From Kroppenstedtia guangzhouensis (lineage in GTDB: Bacteria; Bacillota; Bacilli; Thermoactinomycetales; DSM-45169), in the NCBI RefSeq assembly GCF_014637345.1, contig NZ_BMEX01000005.1:130792-194791 (forward strand): a stretch of DNA of 64,000 nucleotides, read 5' to 3'. The position numbers were made by a program, and so were the translations under genes. Shown one piece after another: positions 46,461 through 54,773 of the stretch. How positions within the stretch are numbered: the first letter of the stretch is position 1; each line of letters opens with the position of its first letter. The notes beneath the pieces are model-generated. The model searched no databases. It saw only the letters and a program-made list of their open reading frames with translations, and was not told where the DNA came from.

Positions 46461-47021
46461 TCAACCCTTCTTCTCCGTCTCTGTCAAAATATAAACCGCC
46501 CGTGCTCCGCCGATCAATTTGGGTCGGGTGACAGCCATGGTGACATGGGCTTCGCCGATGTAATGCGAGGGGCGAACCGGAACTGCCACCGGCTTCAGAT
46601 GCATCCCGATCAGGGTATCCCCTATATCGATCCCCGCATCGGCGAGGACTTCCTCCACCAAGACCGCCCCTTTCAGATGACGGTATGCCCGGGAAGCCAT
46701 CGCACCTCCTGCCTTGGGTACCGGAACGGCCGCCACCTCTGTCAGTTGAAACTGTTCCTGTGTCTGGCGGGTGACCACCAGTGCCCGATTCAGATGCTCA
46801 CAACACTGAAACGCAAGGTGATAACCATATGAATTCTGAACCTGAAGGGCCCCCTCCAAAATGGCGGTGGCCACTTCGTCACTGCCCCCGCTCCCGATTT
46901 GCTTGCCTGCCACTTCACTGGTGCTGACACCCATCACCAGGAGGTTACGGTGATCCAAAGGCTTGGTCTTGAGCAGCTCTTCCGTCACCCGGACCACTTG
47001 ATTCCGGATCTGCTCCCGCAC
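46461..47021 (-). CDS. ywlG: YwlG/DUF436 family protein
   Basis: A 186-residue protein of the TIGR01440/DUF436 family, found between rpiB and glyA across Bacillales, with no proven activity. Family segments are [38 protein letters not shown] with a Cys-Cys pair, and [39 protein letters not shown] at 47021 has GGAAGGGAAG about eight bases upstream and lies four bases after the rpiB stop, so the two are co-transcribed. Confidence 0.93.
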   Translation of the reverse strand: MREQIRNQVVRVTEELLKTKPLDHRNLLVMGVSTSEVAGKQIGSGGSDEVATAILEGALQVQNSYGYHLAFQCCEHLNRALVVTRQTQEQFQLTEVAAVPVPKAGGAMASRAYRHLKGAVLVEEVLADAGIDIGDTLIGMHLKPVAVPVRPSHYIGEAHVTMAVTRPKLIGGARAVYILTETEKKG

Positions 47022-47025
47022 AAGT

Positions 47026-47466
47026 TCACTTCCCTTCCAAAGCACCGATTTTGTCCACACGACGGTGGTGCCTGCCACCGGCAAACTCCGTCGTCAACCA
47101 TGTTCTGACAATGTCTTCAGCCAGCCCGGGACCCACCACCCGTTCACCCAGGGCCAGGATGTTGGCATTGTTGTGTTCCCGACTCATCCGGGCCGAATAT
47201 TCATCCGTCACCACGGCGCAACGAATCCCCTTCACCTTGTTGGCGGCAATGGACATGCCGATCCCAGTACCGCAGATCAGAATGCCACGGTCAAATTCAC
47301 CTTGTGCCACCTTTTCCGCCACAGGCAGAGCATAATCGGGATAATCCACGGAGTCTGGGCAGTCGCAACCGACATCTGTAACTTCCATCCCCAGTTCATT
47401 CAACACTTGCTTCACCGTTTCTTTCAGATTTAATCCTCCGTGGTCGGATCCGATCACGATTCTCAT
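47026..47466 (-). CDS. rpiB: Ribose-5-phosphate isomerase B / RpiB-LacAB family
   Basis: A 146-residue sugar-phosphate isomerase. IGSDHGG near the start, the active-site Cys-Gly pair region GILICGTGIGMSIAANKVKGIRCA, and the HNNANILALGERVVG block are conserved. It should interconvert ribose-5-phosphate and ribulose-5-phosphate; allose-6-phosphate use is possible. ATG at 47466 is preferred; a longer frame would run into the repeat copy C. Confidence 0.94.
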   Translation of the reverse strand: MRIVIGSDHGGLNLKETVKQVLNELGMEVTDVGCDCPDSVDYPDYALPVAEKVAQGEFDRGILICGTGIGMSIAANKVKGIRCAVVTDEYSARMSREHNNANILALGERVVGPGLAEDIVRTWLTTEFAGGRHHRRVDKIGALEGK

Positions 47467-47487
47467 CTCTTGAGTCCCCCTGTCCAC

Positions 47488-47679
47488 TAAAAGCTTTGTG
47501 AATGAGTGCTGGCCGGATCGGTCGGGATTGGGTTTCACATGACCTTTTCGTTGTTCTGAACTGCCAAAATCACTCCATGTGAAACCCAACCCTCCCTGCA
47601 TAGCGTGATCAGGGAGCGAAGCGACCCTAGGCACGACTTGTGCCCTGTGGGTATGACAGCTTTTTCACAACGCTTCTAA
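47488..47679 (+). repeat. Interspersed nested-palindrome element, copy C (with about 60-bp insert)
   Basis: TA-AAAGCTTTGTGAATGAG begins the copy and TTTTTCACAACGCTTC-TA ends it. The inner arms are GGATTGGGTTTCACATG and CATGTGAAACCCAACCC, an almost perfect 17-bp pair, and the core GTTGTTCTGAACTGCCAAAA is shared with copies B and G. Near the 3' end it carries an extra block (about 47601-47660) with AGGCAC-GACTT-GTGCCC. It lies upstream of rpiB; the remaining 47680-47796 holds no gene. Confidence 0.9.
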
Positions 47680-47796
47680 AAACGTTGCCATTTTTTGATC
47701 CCACGGGGTTGGATTCACCCGACCTGTCGCACTTTGGATCCAAAGGCACTCCCCGTGAACATGTTCACCACGCTTTTTGATCCTCCAAACCCTGTT

Positions 47797-48441
47797 TCAT
47801 GATTTTCTTTCATTCTTCCATCGATCCAACAATTTCTCCACCTGCACCTCGATCTCAGCGGCGCAGCGCCGGTATTCCTCCACATCTCCGCCAAAGGGGT
47901 CCGCCACATCCATCCGGGACAACATCTCGTTGACTTCTTTCCGGAGAGATGCAGAGGAGACCTCCCGCTCCTTCAATTCCACCTGCAAATCCTTTTCCCT
48001 CAAATGGTCCCCCTCTTTCCGGGCCTTCTCCAGCAATGCCCTGCGGGTTTCCAATTCCGCCTCAAGGCGTTGGAGAGTTTTCACCTTTTCCTTTTGGGCG
48101 TCTCCAAGCGTATACTCCTTCAGTGTGTGCGACTTGTCCACCGCCTCGGGATAATAGCGGATCAACATCTGTTTATGAGCCGGGGTCATCGTCAAAATGA
48201 GGTCTGCCCAGTCCACCCATTCCTCACAGAGGGCACGGGACCGGTGGGAGCTGTGGTCGATGCCCTTTTCTTTCATCACTTGGAGGGCTGCATCGGATGG
48301 GGATGCTCCGTTCATGGCGGAAATTCCGGCAGACCGAACTTCCAGCCGGAATCCCCCCTTGACTGCTTTCTCACGCAATATCGCCTCAGCCATGGGGGAG
48401 CGACAAGTGTTCCCGGTGCAAACAAACAACACCCTTTTCAC
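47797..48441 (-). CDS. ywlE: YwlE-like protein-arginine phosphatase with coiled-coil insert
   Basis: A 214-residue low-molecular-weight phosphatase. The P-loop CTGNTCRS (Cys8 to Ser15) has Thr12 at the position that gives YwlE preference for phospho-arginine over phospho-tyrosine. The general-acid Asp181 is in DVADPFGG. Normal YwlE is about 150 residues. Here about 60 extra residues (115-177), rich in Glu, Lys, Leu and Arg with heptad spacing, stand between the usual core and the DPF loop. No mcsB kinase gene is in the window. It lies between mntP and the repeat C/rpiB region. Confidence 0.88.
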   Translation of the reverse strand: MKRVLFVCTGNTCRSPMAEAILREKAVKGGFRLEVRSAGISAMNGASPSDAALQVMKEKGIDHSSHRSRALCEEWVDWADLILTMTPAHKQMLIRYYPEAVDKSHTLKEYTLGDAQKEKVKTLQRLEAELETRRALLEKARKEGDHLREKDLQVELKEREVSSASLRKEVNEMLSRMDVADPFGGDVEEYRRCAAEIEVQVEKLLDRWKNERKS

Positions 48442-48561
48442 CCATTCATCCCCCTTTCCGGGAAGTACTGGCGGTTGATACTTTACATTGTCTCAAGCCC
48501 CGACAAGGTTATGCAACCGTTGTTTTTCCCATCATACATCAATCAAAACAAGTCTGTCCCG

Positions 48562-49125
48562 TCACAGTAAAAACCGGAGACCGAAAGAGATCAGGATCAA
48601 GCCCCCAACAGCCTCTCCGTAATCTCCGATCCAGGACCTCGCGCGGCGTCCCAGCAACATGCCCGTGCAGGCCATGACACCCCCTGTCGTTCCAAACAAC
48701 AGCACTGCCAGCAGGAGATCTGCCGCAAAAAAGCCAAGGGACAAACCCGCTGACAAAGAATCGAGACTGACACTGAAAGAAAGCAGAAGAAGACCCCACA
48801 GGCTGTCATGGAGAGGGGATTCCTCTTCCCCTGTGACGTGAAATGCATTCATCAACATATTGGTCCCCAATAAACAGAGGAGTCCTCCACCCACCATCAC
48901 GGCAATCTCTTCCACCAATGAACCCAAAAACCGTCCGACGGTGAAGCCCACGAGAGGCATCAATATGTGAAAAACACCGATCATCCCGCTGATCAACAAG
49001 ATACGACGAAACCTGAGCCCCTGCATCCCCACTCCGATCCCCAGAGAAAAGGCGTCCATCCCAAGGGCCACGGATATCATCCACAAAGTGAAAAACTGCC
49101 CCCACAGTGGCAAGGAAAAGTCCAT
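48562..49125 (-). CDS. mntP: Manganese efflux pump, MntP family
   Basis: A 187-residue protein with six hydrophobic helices in two related halves. Each half has the family acidic motif: ALGMDAFSLGIGVGM in the first and SVSLDSLSAGLSLGF in the second. MntP proteins export Mn2+. ATG at 49125 has GGGGAGGAG upstream. It follows sua5 as ywlD does in B. subtilis. No yybP-type manganese riboswitch was recognised upstream. Confidence 0.93.
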   Translation of the reverse strand: MDFSLPLWGQFFTLWMISVALGMDAFSLGIGVGMQGLRFRRILLISGMIGVFHILMPLVGFTVGRFLGSLVEEIAVMVGGGLLCLLGTNMLMNAFHVTGEEESPLHDSLWGLLLLSFSVSLDSLSAGLSLGFFAADLLLAVLLFGTTGGVMACTGMLLGRRARSWIGDYGEAVGGLILISFGLRFLL

Positions 49126-49177
49126 TCTCACTCCTCCCCGCACCTCTCATGTCTTTGAAAGATATGCGGTGGAGTGG

Positions 49178-49209
49178 ACAAAAAGAACCGCCCGTCCCAA
49201 GGGACGGGC
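49178..49209 (-). terminator. Intrinsic terminator after sua5
   Basis: GCCCGTCCC-TT-GGGACGGGC on the minus strand, followed by GGTTCTTTTTG. It separates sua5 from mntP. Confidence 0.88.
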
Positions 49210-49232
49210 AAAGCGGCAGGGCCTCCGCCGCT

Positions 49233-50291
49233 TCAATCTCGATCAGGGTCGATCACCCGGCCTTCCGCCGCTTTGCTCAACCGGTTCATCACAGAGTATA
49301 ATACTCCCCTCGGTGGAAAGCCTTCCGCTGCAATCCATTGGGCACCCACTTCGTCAAACCGGCGCAGTGCTGCGTACAATTCCCGGGCGATGGTATCCGG
49401 ACGGGAGCGGGTTCCGCATACAACGACCCAGTCGGCCCGGTAACGGGAAGCATGTTCTTCTGTACACAGGATTCCTGTCTTCTTTCCGGACCGAACCGCC
49501 TCATCTACCATCTGTTGAATCCGGTTCACTTGTTCCTCCCCTTCCCCGGTAATGACCCACATCTCCCCTCTGGGCGCATAATGGCGATATTTCATTCCGG
49601 GTGAACGGGGGGATTTACGTTCTTCCTGCAATCCGGGATCAACCCGGACTTCCCCGACGACCTCCCGCAGCATCTCCAAGGTGATACCCCCCGGCCGCAA
49701 CAACACCGGAGGTGTCACCGTCACATCCACCACAGTGGATTCCACCCCCACCCCCGTGGCCCCTCCATCCAAAATTCCGTCGATCCGACCCGCCAAATCG
49801 GTCCGTACATGTCCGGCTTCTGTGGGACTCGGCTTACCTGACCGGTTGGCGCTGGGGGCCGCCACTGGCAACCCACTGTTTTTTAATAGGGCGAGCGCCA
49901 CGGGATGAGAAGGAATCCGCACCCCCACAGTGGGCAATCCCGCAGTCACTTGAGGGGCCAGATTTCCCCGGTGGGGTAAAATCAGGGTCAAGGGACCGGG
50001 CCAAAAACGGCGAGCCAGCAAACAGCCTGACTCCGGAATTTCCCGAACCCAATCCTTCAATCCTTGTTCATCGGCAAGATGTACGATCAAAGGGTTGTCC
50101 GATGGCCTTCCCTTCGCTTTGTATATAGAGGCGACCGCTTCCGGGTCGGTCGCACTGGCTCCCAATCCGTAAACCGTTTCCGTGGGAAATGCCACCAGAC
50201 GTCCTTCCCGCAACAGTGTCGCCGCTTCCCGGATCGCGGGATGATGGTTCAGGTCAGCTTCCACGTCGATCTGCCAGTGTTTTGTTTCCAT
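49233..50291 (-). CDS. ywlC: Threonylcarbamoyl-AMP synthase (Sua5/YwlC type)
   Basis: A 352-residue enzyme that makes threonylcarbamoyl-AMP from threonine, bicarbonate and ATP for the t6A37 modification of tRNAs. Residues about 15-205 form the YrdC domain, with FPTETVYGLGASA, KGRPSDNPLIVH and APSANRSGKPSP. Residues about 235-352 form the Sua5 domain. The linker between them begins SPGMKYRHYAP, a conserved lid motif. It lies between a GNAT gene and mntP, as in related genomes. Confidence 0.96.
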   Translation of the reverse strand: METKHWQIDVEADLNHHPAIREAATLLREGRLVAFPTETVYGLGASATDPEAVASIYKAKGRPSDNPLIVHLADEQGLKDWVREIPESGCLLARRFWPGPLTLILPHRGNLAPQVTAGLPTVGVRIPSHPVALALLKNSGLPVAAPSANRSGKPSPTEAGHVRTDLAGRIDGILDGGATGVGVESTVVDVTVTPPVLLRPGGITLEMLREVVGEVRVDPGLQEERKSPRSPGMKYRHYAPRGEMWVITGEGEEQVNRIQQMVDEAVRSGKKTGILCTEEHASRYRADWVVVCGTRSRPDTIARELYAALRRFDEVGAQWIAAEGFPPRGVLYSVMNRLSKAAEGRVIDPDRD

Positions 50292-50429
50292 TCCCGAATT
50301 CGACCCTTTCCATGGAAAAAATCAGCCTGCAAAAACGGTCTTACACCAGTGTCACAGGCCGGGTCCGGCTGAACTTTCCCTATGATACCATATCCTCTGG
50401 TTCTCATCCCACCCAGGCAAAGAACAGGC

Positions 50430-50458
50430 GGTTGGGTCAGGCCGTGTCTGATCCAACC
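50430..50458 (-). terminator. Possible terminator hairpin after the GNAT gene
   Basis: GGTTGG-A-TCAG-ACACGGC-CTGA-C-CCAACC pairs over ten bases with one mismatch on the minus strand, followed by GCCTGTTCTTTG. The U-tract is weak. The rest of 50292-50580 holds no gene. Confidence 0.4.
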
Positions 50459-50580
50459 ATTGCTGCGGATCGGGCCGTGTATATCGGCGGAGAGATTTTG
50501 TACTCTCACCAGCACAAGTCTCCCCAGGATTCACTTTGCCAAAATGCAGTCCCTTTTCTGAATAATGTTTTCCCGGTTGA

Positions 50581-51027
50581 TCAACAGCCTCCGGTATTCC
50601 GGTACACCATCGGCACTGCCCTTATTTCGTCGACCCGGACATCAGCGGAATGGCGGATCTCCCCGGGAAGCTCTTCCCACTTCACCGGTTGAAATCCGAA
50701 ATATTCAAATAAATTTGGAGAGATCCCTGTCAGAAGATAAATCTCTTTCAACTCCAACCGCTGTACAAAGGAGAGAACCACTGTGATCAATTCCAAGCCG
50801 GTCTTTGCATTCCAGGAACTCCTTTCCATCACAAAGGAACGCAACAGCCCCCGGTCACCGTAGATTTCCAACCCCACCGTCCCCACTTTTCTTCCCTTTG
50901 GAGGCTCTTCCACCAGTAAAAAATTTTCCAAGTGACGATCCACGCCTTTTTTGCTGACCCCTGCCTGCTGAAGCAACTGAAGGATCACTTCCCGATCTCC
51001 TTGATTTGCGTGCCTGACAGTGAACAC
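50581..51027 (-). CDS. GNAT family acetyltransferase
   Basis: A 148-residue N-acetyltransferase. The fold is recognisable from the N-terminal VRHANQGDREVILQLLQQAGVS helix, the central KVGTVGLEIYGDRGLLRSFVM strands with the acyl-CoA beta-bulge, and the LLTGISPNLFEYFGFQPV motif B. A strict Q/R-x-x-G-x-G/A loop is not obvious; WNAKTGLEL occupies its place. Substrate unknown. It stands between spoIIR and sua5. Confidence 0.8.
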   Translation of the reverse strand: MFTVRHANQGDREVILQLLQQAGVSKKGVDRHLENFLLVEEPPKGRKVGTVGLEIYGDRGLLRSFVMERSSWNAKTGLELITVVLSFVQRLELKEIYLLTGISPNLFEYFGFQPVKWEELPGEIRHSADVRVDEIRAVPMVYRNTGGC

Positions 51028-51101
51028 AGTCCCATCCTCCTCTCACTTCTCTCTATGAATCTATGAAGTGAACAGAGGATGCAGAACCAAAAACAGATGA
51101 A

Positions 51102-51134
51102 AAGGTTCCCTGTCCACAAGTGACAGGGAACCTT
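51102..51134 (-). terminator. Intrinsic terminator after spoIIR
   Basis: AAGGTTCCCTGTC-ACTTGTG-GACAGGGAACCTT is a perfect 13-bp stem on the minus strand, followed by TTCATCTGTTTTT. Confidence 0.9.
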
Positions 51135-51137
51135 CGA

Positions 51138-51824
51138 TCAATCAAAGAGTCCGGAAAAGAAATCCTCCAGAGAATCGAGGAGAAAAAAACGAATTTCCGT
51201 TTTTTCGGGCCCCTGGGGGAAATTGATCTTCTCCACCCGGGCAGGTGCTGCCATCGCCTGGCCGGCAGCAACAGCCCGGTCCGTCTCCTCCAAGGCATCC
51301 CCGTTGCTCATATCGACAAAACAGAGCGGTGGAAACAGTACACACCACCAATTGTCTCCTTTCCCTTCCCCGATGGTGATCAACAGAGCCTCATATTTCC
51401 CGGCGGGATACACCTTGTCTCCGTAAAGTTTGGTCGGAAAGGGAACTTCCCCGAACCGAATCTTGACCGGATAGGAAAATCCGTTATCCCGAAGGGTCTG
51501 CTTGGCGACCCCTTCCAGTCGGGGAAGATGGGAGCGCAACAGTTGCCGGGCATCTTCCAGAGTGGCCGGTTTTTGTGCCCAACCTCCGATCTCCCGGATC
51601 ATCGCATCCCGCACTTGCTGTTTCAAGCGTTGATCCCGGTCTGAATCGCTGTTGGCGAGAATCCGGAGACGAATCGCCTCGTCGGGAATCTCCCCCTCTT
51701 CACCGGAATGCGCCCTCACCGCCCCCACCCCGTGCTCCCTATCTTCTCCACTGTCGGTCCATTGTATGAATGCAAAAATAATGACTGTCAACAAAAACAA
51801 TACCGTATAAGTGCGAACCCGCAT
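51138..51824 (-). CDS. spoIIR: Stage II sporulation protein R (secreted sporulation signal)
   Basis: A 228-residue secreted protein. A signal/anchor helix spans about residues 5-21. The SpoIIR domain has IRLRILANSDSDRDQRLKQQVRDAM, then YPVKIRFGEVPFPTKLYGDKVYPAGKYEALLI and GKGDNWWCVLFPPLCFVD with its two cysteines. In B. subtilis it is made in the forespore and triggers SpoIIGA processing of pro-SigE. No clear SigF promoter was found. Its position between prmC and sua5 is conserved. Confidence 0.96.
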   Translation of the reverse strand: MRVRTYTVLFLLTVIIFAFIQWTDSGEDREHGVGAVRAHSGEEGEIPDEAIRLRILANSDSDRDQRLKQQVRDAMIREIGGWAQKPATLEDARQLLRSHLPRLEGVAKQTLRDNGFSYPVKIRFGEVPFPTKLYGDKVYPAGKYEALLITIGEGKGDNWWCVLFPPLCFVDMSNGDALEETDRAVAAGQAMAAPARVEKINFPQGPEKTEIRFFLLDSLEDFFSGLFD

Positions 51825-51944
51825 CGGATAAACCCTCCTAGACTGATCTATCCTTCATTATGGACAGGCAGCCACAGGTTTAATCACAGATTACACGGGT
51901 TTGAACTTCATTTCCCGGGGAATTCCTCCCTCCTTCCCATCCAT

Positions 51945-52075
51945 AGAAGCTCTGTGATATAGCACTTTTGAATCAGTCGGGATGGGTTTCACATACGGCG
52001 CCCCAAGATTCCGACGAACCAAAGGCTTCATGTAAAACCCAACCCTCCCTGTGACGATTCTTCACAACGCTTATA
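51945..52075 (+). repeat. Interspersed nested-palindrome element, copy D
   Basis: The copy runs from TA-GAAGCTCTGTGATA to TTCACAACGCTTA-TA, 131 bp. The inner arms are GATGGGTTTCACATA and TTCATGTAAAACCCAACCC. The centre GGCGCCCCAAGATTCCGACGAACCAAAG matches copies A and E. It lies between prmC and spoIIR. Confidence 0.88.
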
Positions 52076-52184
52076 AGTTGCCGGGGGAATCCGTCTCCGA
52101 CCACTCAGCCCACAAAACAACCATCCCGACGAACTCGCCCCCGGTCTCGCTGTGACCATAGACGACTCCTTTTACCCTGGTCAC
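52071..52184 (-). CDS. Possible 37-residue protein overlapping the prmC stop, doubtful
   Basis: A GTG at 52184 overlaps the prmC stop as GTGA and opens 37 codons ending TAA at 52071, inside the end of repeat copy D. The N-terminus is VKGVVYGHSETGGEF. I recognise no family, and the SD (AAGAG) is poor. The overlap is suggestive of coupling but may be chance. Confidence 0.25.
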   Translation of the reverse strand: MTRVKGVVYGHSETGGEFVGMVVLWAEWSETDSPGNL

Positions 52185-53074
52185 CTCTTGTCTGTTCGGG
52201 CGACTACCACCCGCGGTCGCCCGGCCAGATCGGACACAAAGGAAACCTGTGCGCCGGCAAGACTCTCTTCCAGCATGTTCCCGACGATTTCCGATTGGTT
52301 CTCTCCTACTTCAAAAACAACCAGACCCGGATTTTTCAAAACTGCCGGAATCCCCCTCACCAGGATACGATAAGGGTCCAATCCGTCTCGTCCCCCGTCC
52401 AGCGCGATCCGGGGTTCATGCTCTCTCACCTCTGCATCGAGGTGGGGAATCTCCCCCACCGGGATATAAGGCGGGTTGGAAACCAGCACATCTACCCGGA
52501 TATCCCGCTTCCGAAGCGGATCCAACCAATCCCCCTGCAGCCAGCGGATACGATCCCCACTCCCATTTTTCACTCCGTTTTGACGGGCCACATTTAGCGC
52601 TTCCGGGGAGCGATCCACAGCAACTATTCCCCAGTCGGGTCTTTCCAAGGCCAGTGTGACCGCAATGGCACCGCTTCCTGTTCCCATATCGGCTGCGGTT
52701 ACAGATCTCCCCTTCCATATGTTGTCCGCTTCCCGAAGAACCGTCTCCACCAGGATTTCTGTTTCCGGGCGGGGGATCAGCACGGAAGGTTCCACTCGGA
52801 AGGAGCGGCCGAAAAATTCCTGCTCCCCGGTCAAATACTGAACAGGAATTCCCTCAGCCCTCTTCTTTAACCAAGTGATAAAACGATGGGCTGCCTCTGA
52901 AGGCAACGGCTCATGAAACCGGGTGAACAGCTCCGTCCGATCCCAGCCCAAGGCAACCCGCAGCAACAGCTCCGAAATAAACCGGGGGCTTTCCACCCGA
53001 TACCCCTCCAGGAAACGGGTTCCCAGTCGGTAGGCTTGTGCAACGGTCACCATCTGATTCCATTCCGAATTCAA
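52181..53074 (-). CDS. prmC: Peptide chain release factor N5-glutamine methyltransferase
   Basis: A 297-residue SAM-dependent enzyme that methylates the Gln of the GGQ motif in release factors. An N-terminal helical domain (to about 85) precedes the Rossmann methyltransferase. The SAM loop is DMGTGSGAIAVTLA and the catalytic motif is VSNPPYIP. PrfA, its substrate, is encoded immediately upstream. TTG at 53074 has AGGTGG five bases upstream; ATG at 53053 is a possible alternative. Confidence 0.95.
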   Translation of the reverse strand: MNSEWNQMVTVAQAYRLGTRFLEGYRVESPRFISELLLRVALGWDRTELFTRFHEPLPSEAAHRFITWLKKRAEGIPVQYLTGEQEFFGRSFRVEPSVLIPRPETEILVETVLREADNIWKGRSVTAADMGTGSGAIAVTLALERPDWGIVAVDRSPEALNVARQNGVKNGSGDRIRWLQGDWLDPLRKRDIRVDVLVSNPPYIPVGEIPHLDAEVREHEPRIALDGGRDGLDPYRILVRGIPAVLKNPGLVVFEVGENQSEIVGNMLEESLAGAQVSFVSDLAGRPRVVVARTDKR

Positions 53075-53090
53075 GGGGACCACCTCTCAA

Positions 53091-53224
53091 GATCCCTGTG
53101 ATATAGCGCGCTTTTGAAACGATCGGGATGGAGCTTCACAAACGGATGCCAAAGTTTCAGACGAGCCAAAGAACCCCATGTGAAACCCAACCCTTCCTGT
53201 GATCAGTTTTTCACAATGCTTCCA
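53091..53224 (+). repeat. Interspersed nested-palindrome element, copy E
   Basis: The copy runs from about GATCCCTGTGATATAGC to TTTTTCACAATGCTTC, 134 bp. The arms are GATGGAGCTTCACA and CCATGTGAAACCCAACCC, and the core GATGCCAAAGTTTCAGACGAGCCAAAG is of the A/D subtype. It lies in the prfA-prmC gap and would be transcribed with them. Confidence 0.85.
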
Positions 53225-53225
53225 A

Positions 53226-53260
53226 AAAGACAAAAAAACAGGCGGCATCGCCACCCTTTT
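53226..53260 (-). terminator. Intrinsic terminator after prfA
   Basis: GGTGGC-GAT-GCCGCC on the minus strand, followed by TGTTTTTTTGTCTTTTT. An outer pairing of AAACAGGC with GCCTGTTT spans the prfA stop codon. Confidence 0.75.
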
Positions 53261-54328
53261 TTACTCTGCCTGTTTTAAAAGCTTCGCCTGTTCCTCCAGC
53301 ACCAGGGCATCGATAATTTCATCCAGCTCCCCTTCCATCACCAGATCCAGTTTGTGAAGAGTGAGCCCGATCCGATGATCCGTCACCCGGCTCTGTGGAA
53401 AATTATATGTCCGGATACGCTCACTGCGGTCCCCTGTACCCACCTGCACCTTGCGGGCATCGGCCAGTTTAGCCTCTTCTTCCCGCTGTTTTTGATCCAA
53501 CAGCCGGGCCCGGAGCACCCGCATCGCCTTCTCCTTGTTTTTGAGCTGGGATTTTTCATCCTGACAGGAGACCACGATCCCGGTGGGCAGATGGGTGATG
53601 CGAACGGCGGATTTGGTCGTATTGACACTTTGTCCCCCCGGGCCGCTGGAACAGAAGGTGTCGATCCGAAGATCTTTGTCCTGGATCTCCACATCCACCT
53701 CTTCTGCTTCGGGGAGAACAGCTACTGTCGCGGTGGAGGTGTGGATCCGCCCTCCGGATTCCGTCGTCGGCACCCGCTGAACCCGATGAGCCCCACTCTC
53801 ATATTTCAACCGGCTGTATGCACCTTGCCCCTGAACGGAAAACACCACTTCTTTAAAACCGCCCAACCCCGTGGTGTTCGTATCCAGGATCTCCGATTTC
53901 CAACCCATCTGCTCTCCGTATCGGGTATACATCCGATACAAATCCGCCGCAAACAGAGCTGCCTCCTCCCCGCCGGCAGCTCCCCGGATCTCGACAATGA
54001 CATTTTTGTCATCATTGGGATCTTTGGGGAGAAGTAACAACCTAATCTCTTCTTCCAATTCCTTTTTCCGATCGGAGAGCTGTTCTAGTTCCGTTTTGAC
54101 CAATTCCAACATCTCAGGATCCGACTCTTCTTCCAGCATCATTCTGGCCTCTTCATACTGAGTGGCAACCTCTGTGTAATCACAGTAGGCATGATATTTC
54201 GGTTCCAGATCAGACTGTTCTTTCGAATATTTGCGAAGCAAATCGGTGTTATGGATCACCTCAGGGTCGCTGAGAAGTTGATTCAATTCTTCATACCGTT
54301 GACGGATCGATTCCAATCGCTCCAACAC
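53261..54328 (-). CDS. prfA: Peptide chain release factor 1
   Basis: A 355-residue release factor that reads UAA and UAG. The catalytic GGQ is at 231-233 in [12 protein letters not shown]. The codon-recognition P-x-T is at 187-189 (RVPTTES), the RF1 type. The N-terminal coiled-coil domain (1-95) and the central [11 protein letters not shown] are conserved. The start is GTG at 54328 with GGGAG nine bases upstream. Confidence 0.98.
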   Translation of the reverse strand: MLERLESIRQRYEELNQLLSDPEVIHNTDLLRKYSKEQSDLEPKYHAYCDYTEVATQYEEARMMLEEESDPEMLELVKTELEQLSDRKKELEEEIRLLLLPKDPNDDKNVIVEIRGAAGGEEAALFAADLYRMYTRYGEQMGWKSEILDTNTTGLGGFKEVVFSVQGQGAYSRLKYESGAHRVQRVPTTESGGRIHTSTATVAVLPEAEEVDVEIQDKDLRIDTFCSSGPGGQSVNTTKSAVRITHLPTGIVVSCQDEKSQLKNKEKAMRVLRARLLDQKQREEEAKLADARKVQVGTGDRSERIRTYNFPQSRVTDHRIGLTLHKLDLVMEGELDEIIDALVLEEQAKLLKQAE

Positions 54329-54773
54329 ACCGCTTCACTCCCGCAGGTTCATTGAGGGGGAGAATCTCCCGCCTGTGTGTGATGAGCCGAATAGTTGGAT
54401 AACGTAATTATTATAGGATAATCAGCCCTTTCCGTCAAAAAGGGATACAGATCCCGGACACCTTTTGTACCAGTTAATCTGAAAATCTGTGATATAATGG
54501 AGATCGGAAGTTGAACTGGGAAACCAAATTCAGGCTGTATCCCGTTACAGGTTTTTGCGGTGGATGAAAGGCGGTATTCCGATCCTTCTGTGCAGGACTG
54601 TGATCTTCCCACATGAGGTGTCTGGTAATCAGTAAACCAACCCTCCCTGTTCCAGGTTTTTCATAACGCTTCTAATCAACAAGCTTGTGTTGAGAAGTAT
54701 TACATCATACCCGCAGTCTGGAGAAAACACTAGATCCTGCCAAGTAAGGCGCGAGCCATAAAGGAGTGTATCC
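54329..54773 (+). other. Gap with plus-strand promoter and unassigned leader of the CPBP protease gene
   Basis: A TATAAT at 54493-54498, preceded by TGTGA (extended -10), points toward the protease gene 275 bases downstream. The intervening region has several paired segments (for example GGAGATCGG near 54498 with GATCTTCC near 54602). It matches no riboswitch core I know. The last part is the partial repeat F. No coding frame is supported in 54329-54773. Confidence 0.5.
54612..54674 (+). repeat. Interspersed nested-palindrome element, copy F (right half only)
   Basis: AAACCAACCCTCCCTG and TTTTTCATAACGCTTC-TA match the 3' half of the other copies. The left half and inner 5' arm are missing. 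It lies in the leader of the CPBP protease gene. Confidence 0.75.

Noticed and set aside
54349-54612. 87-codon minus-strand frame upstream of prfA
   Set aside because: No SD, overlaps an apparent promoter and leader on the opposite strand, and no recognisable domain.
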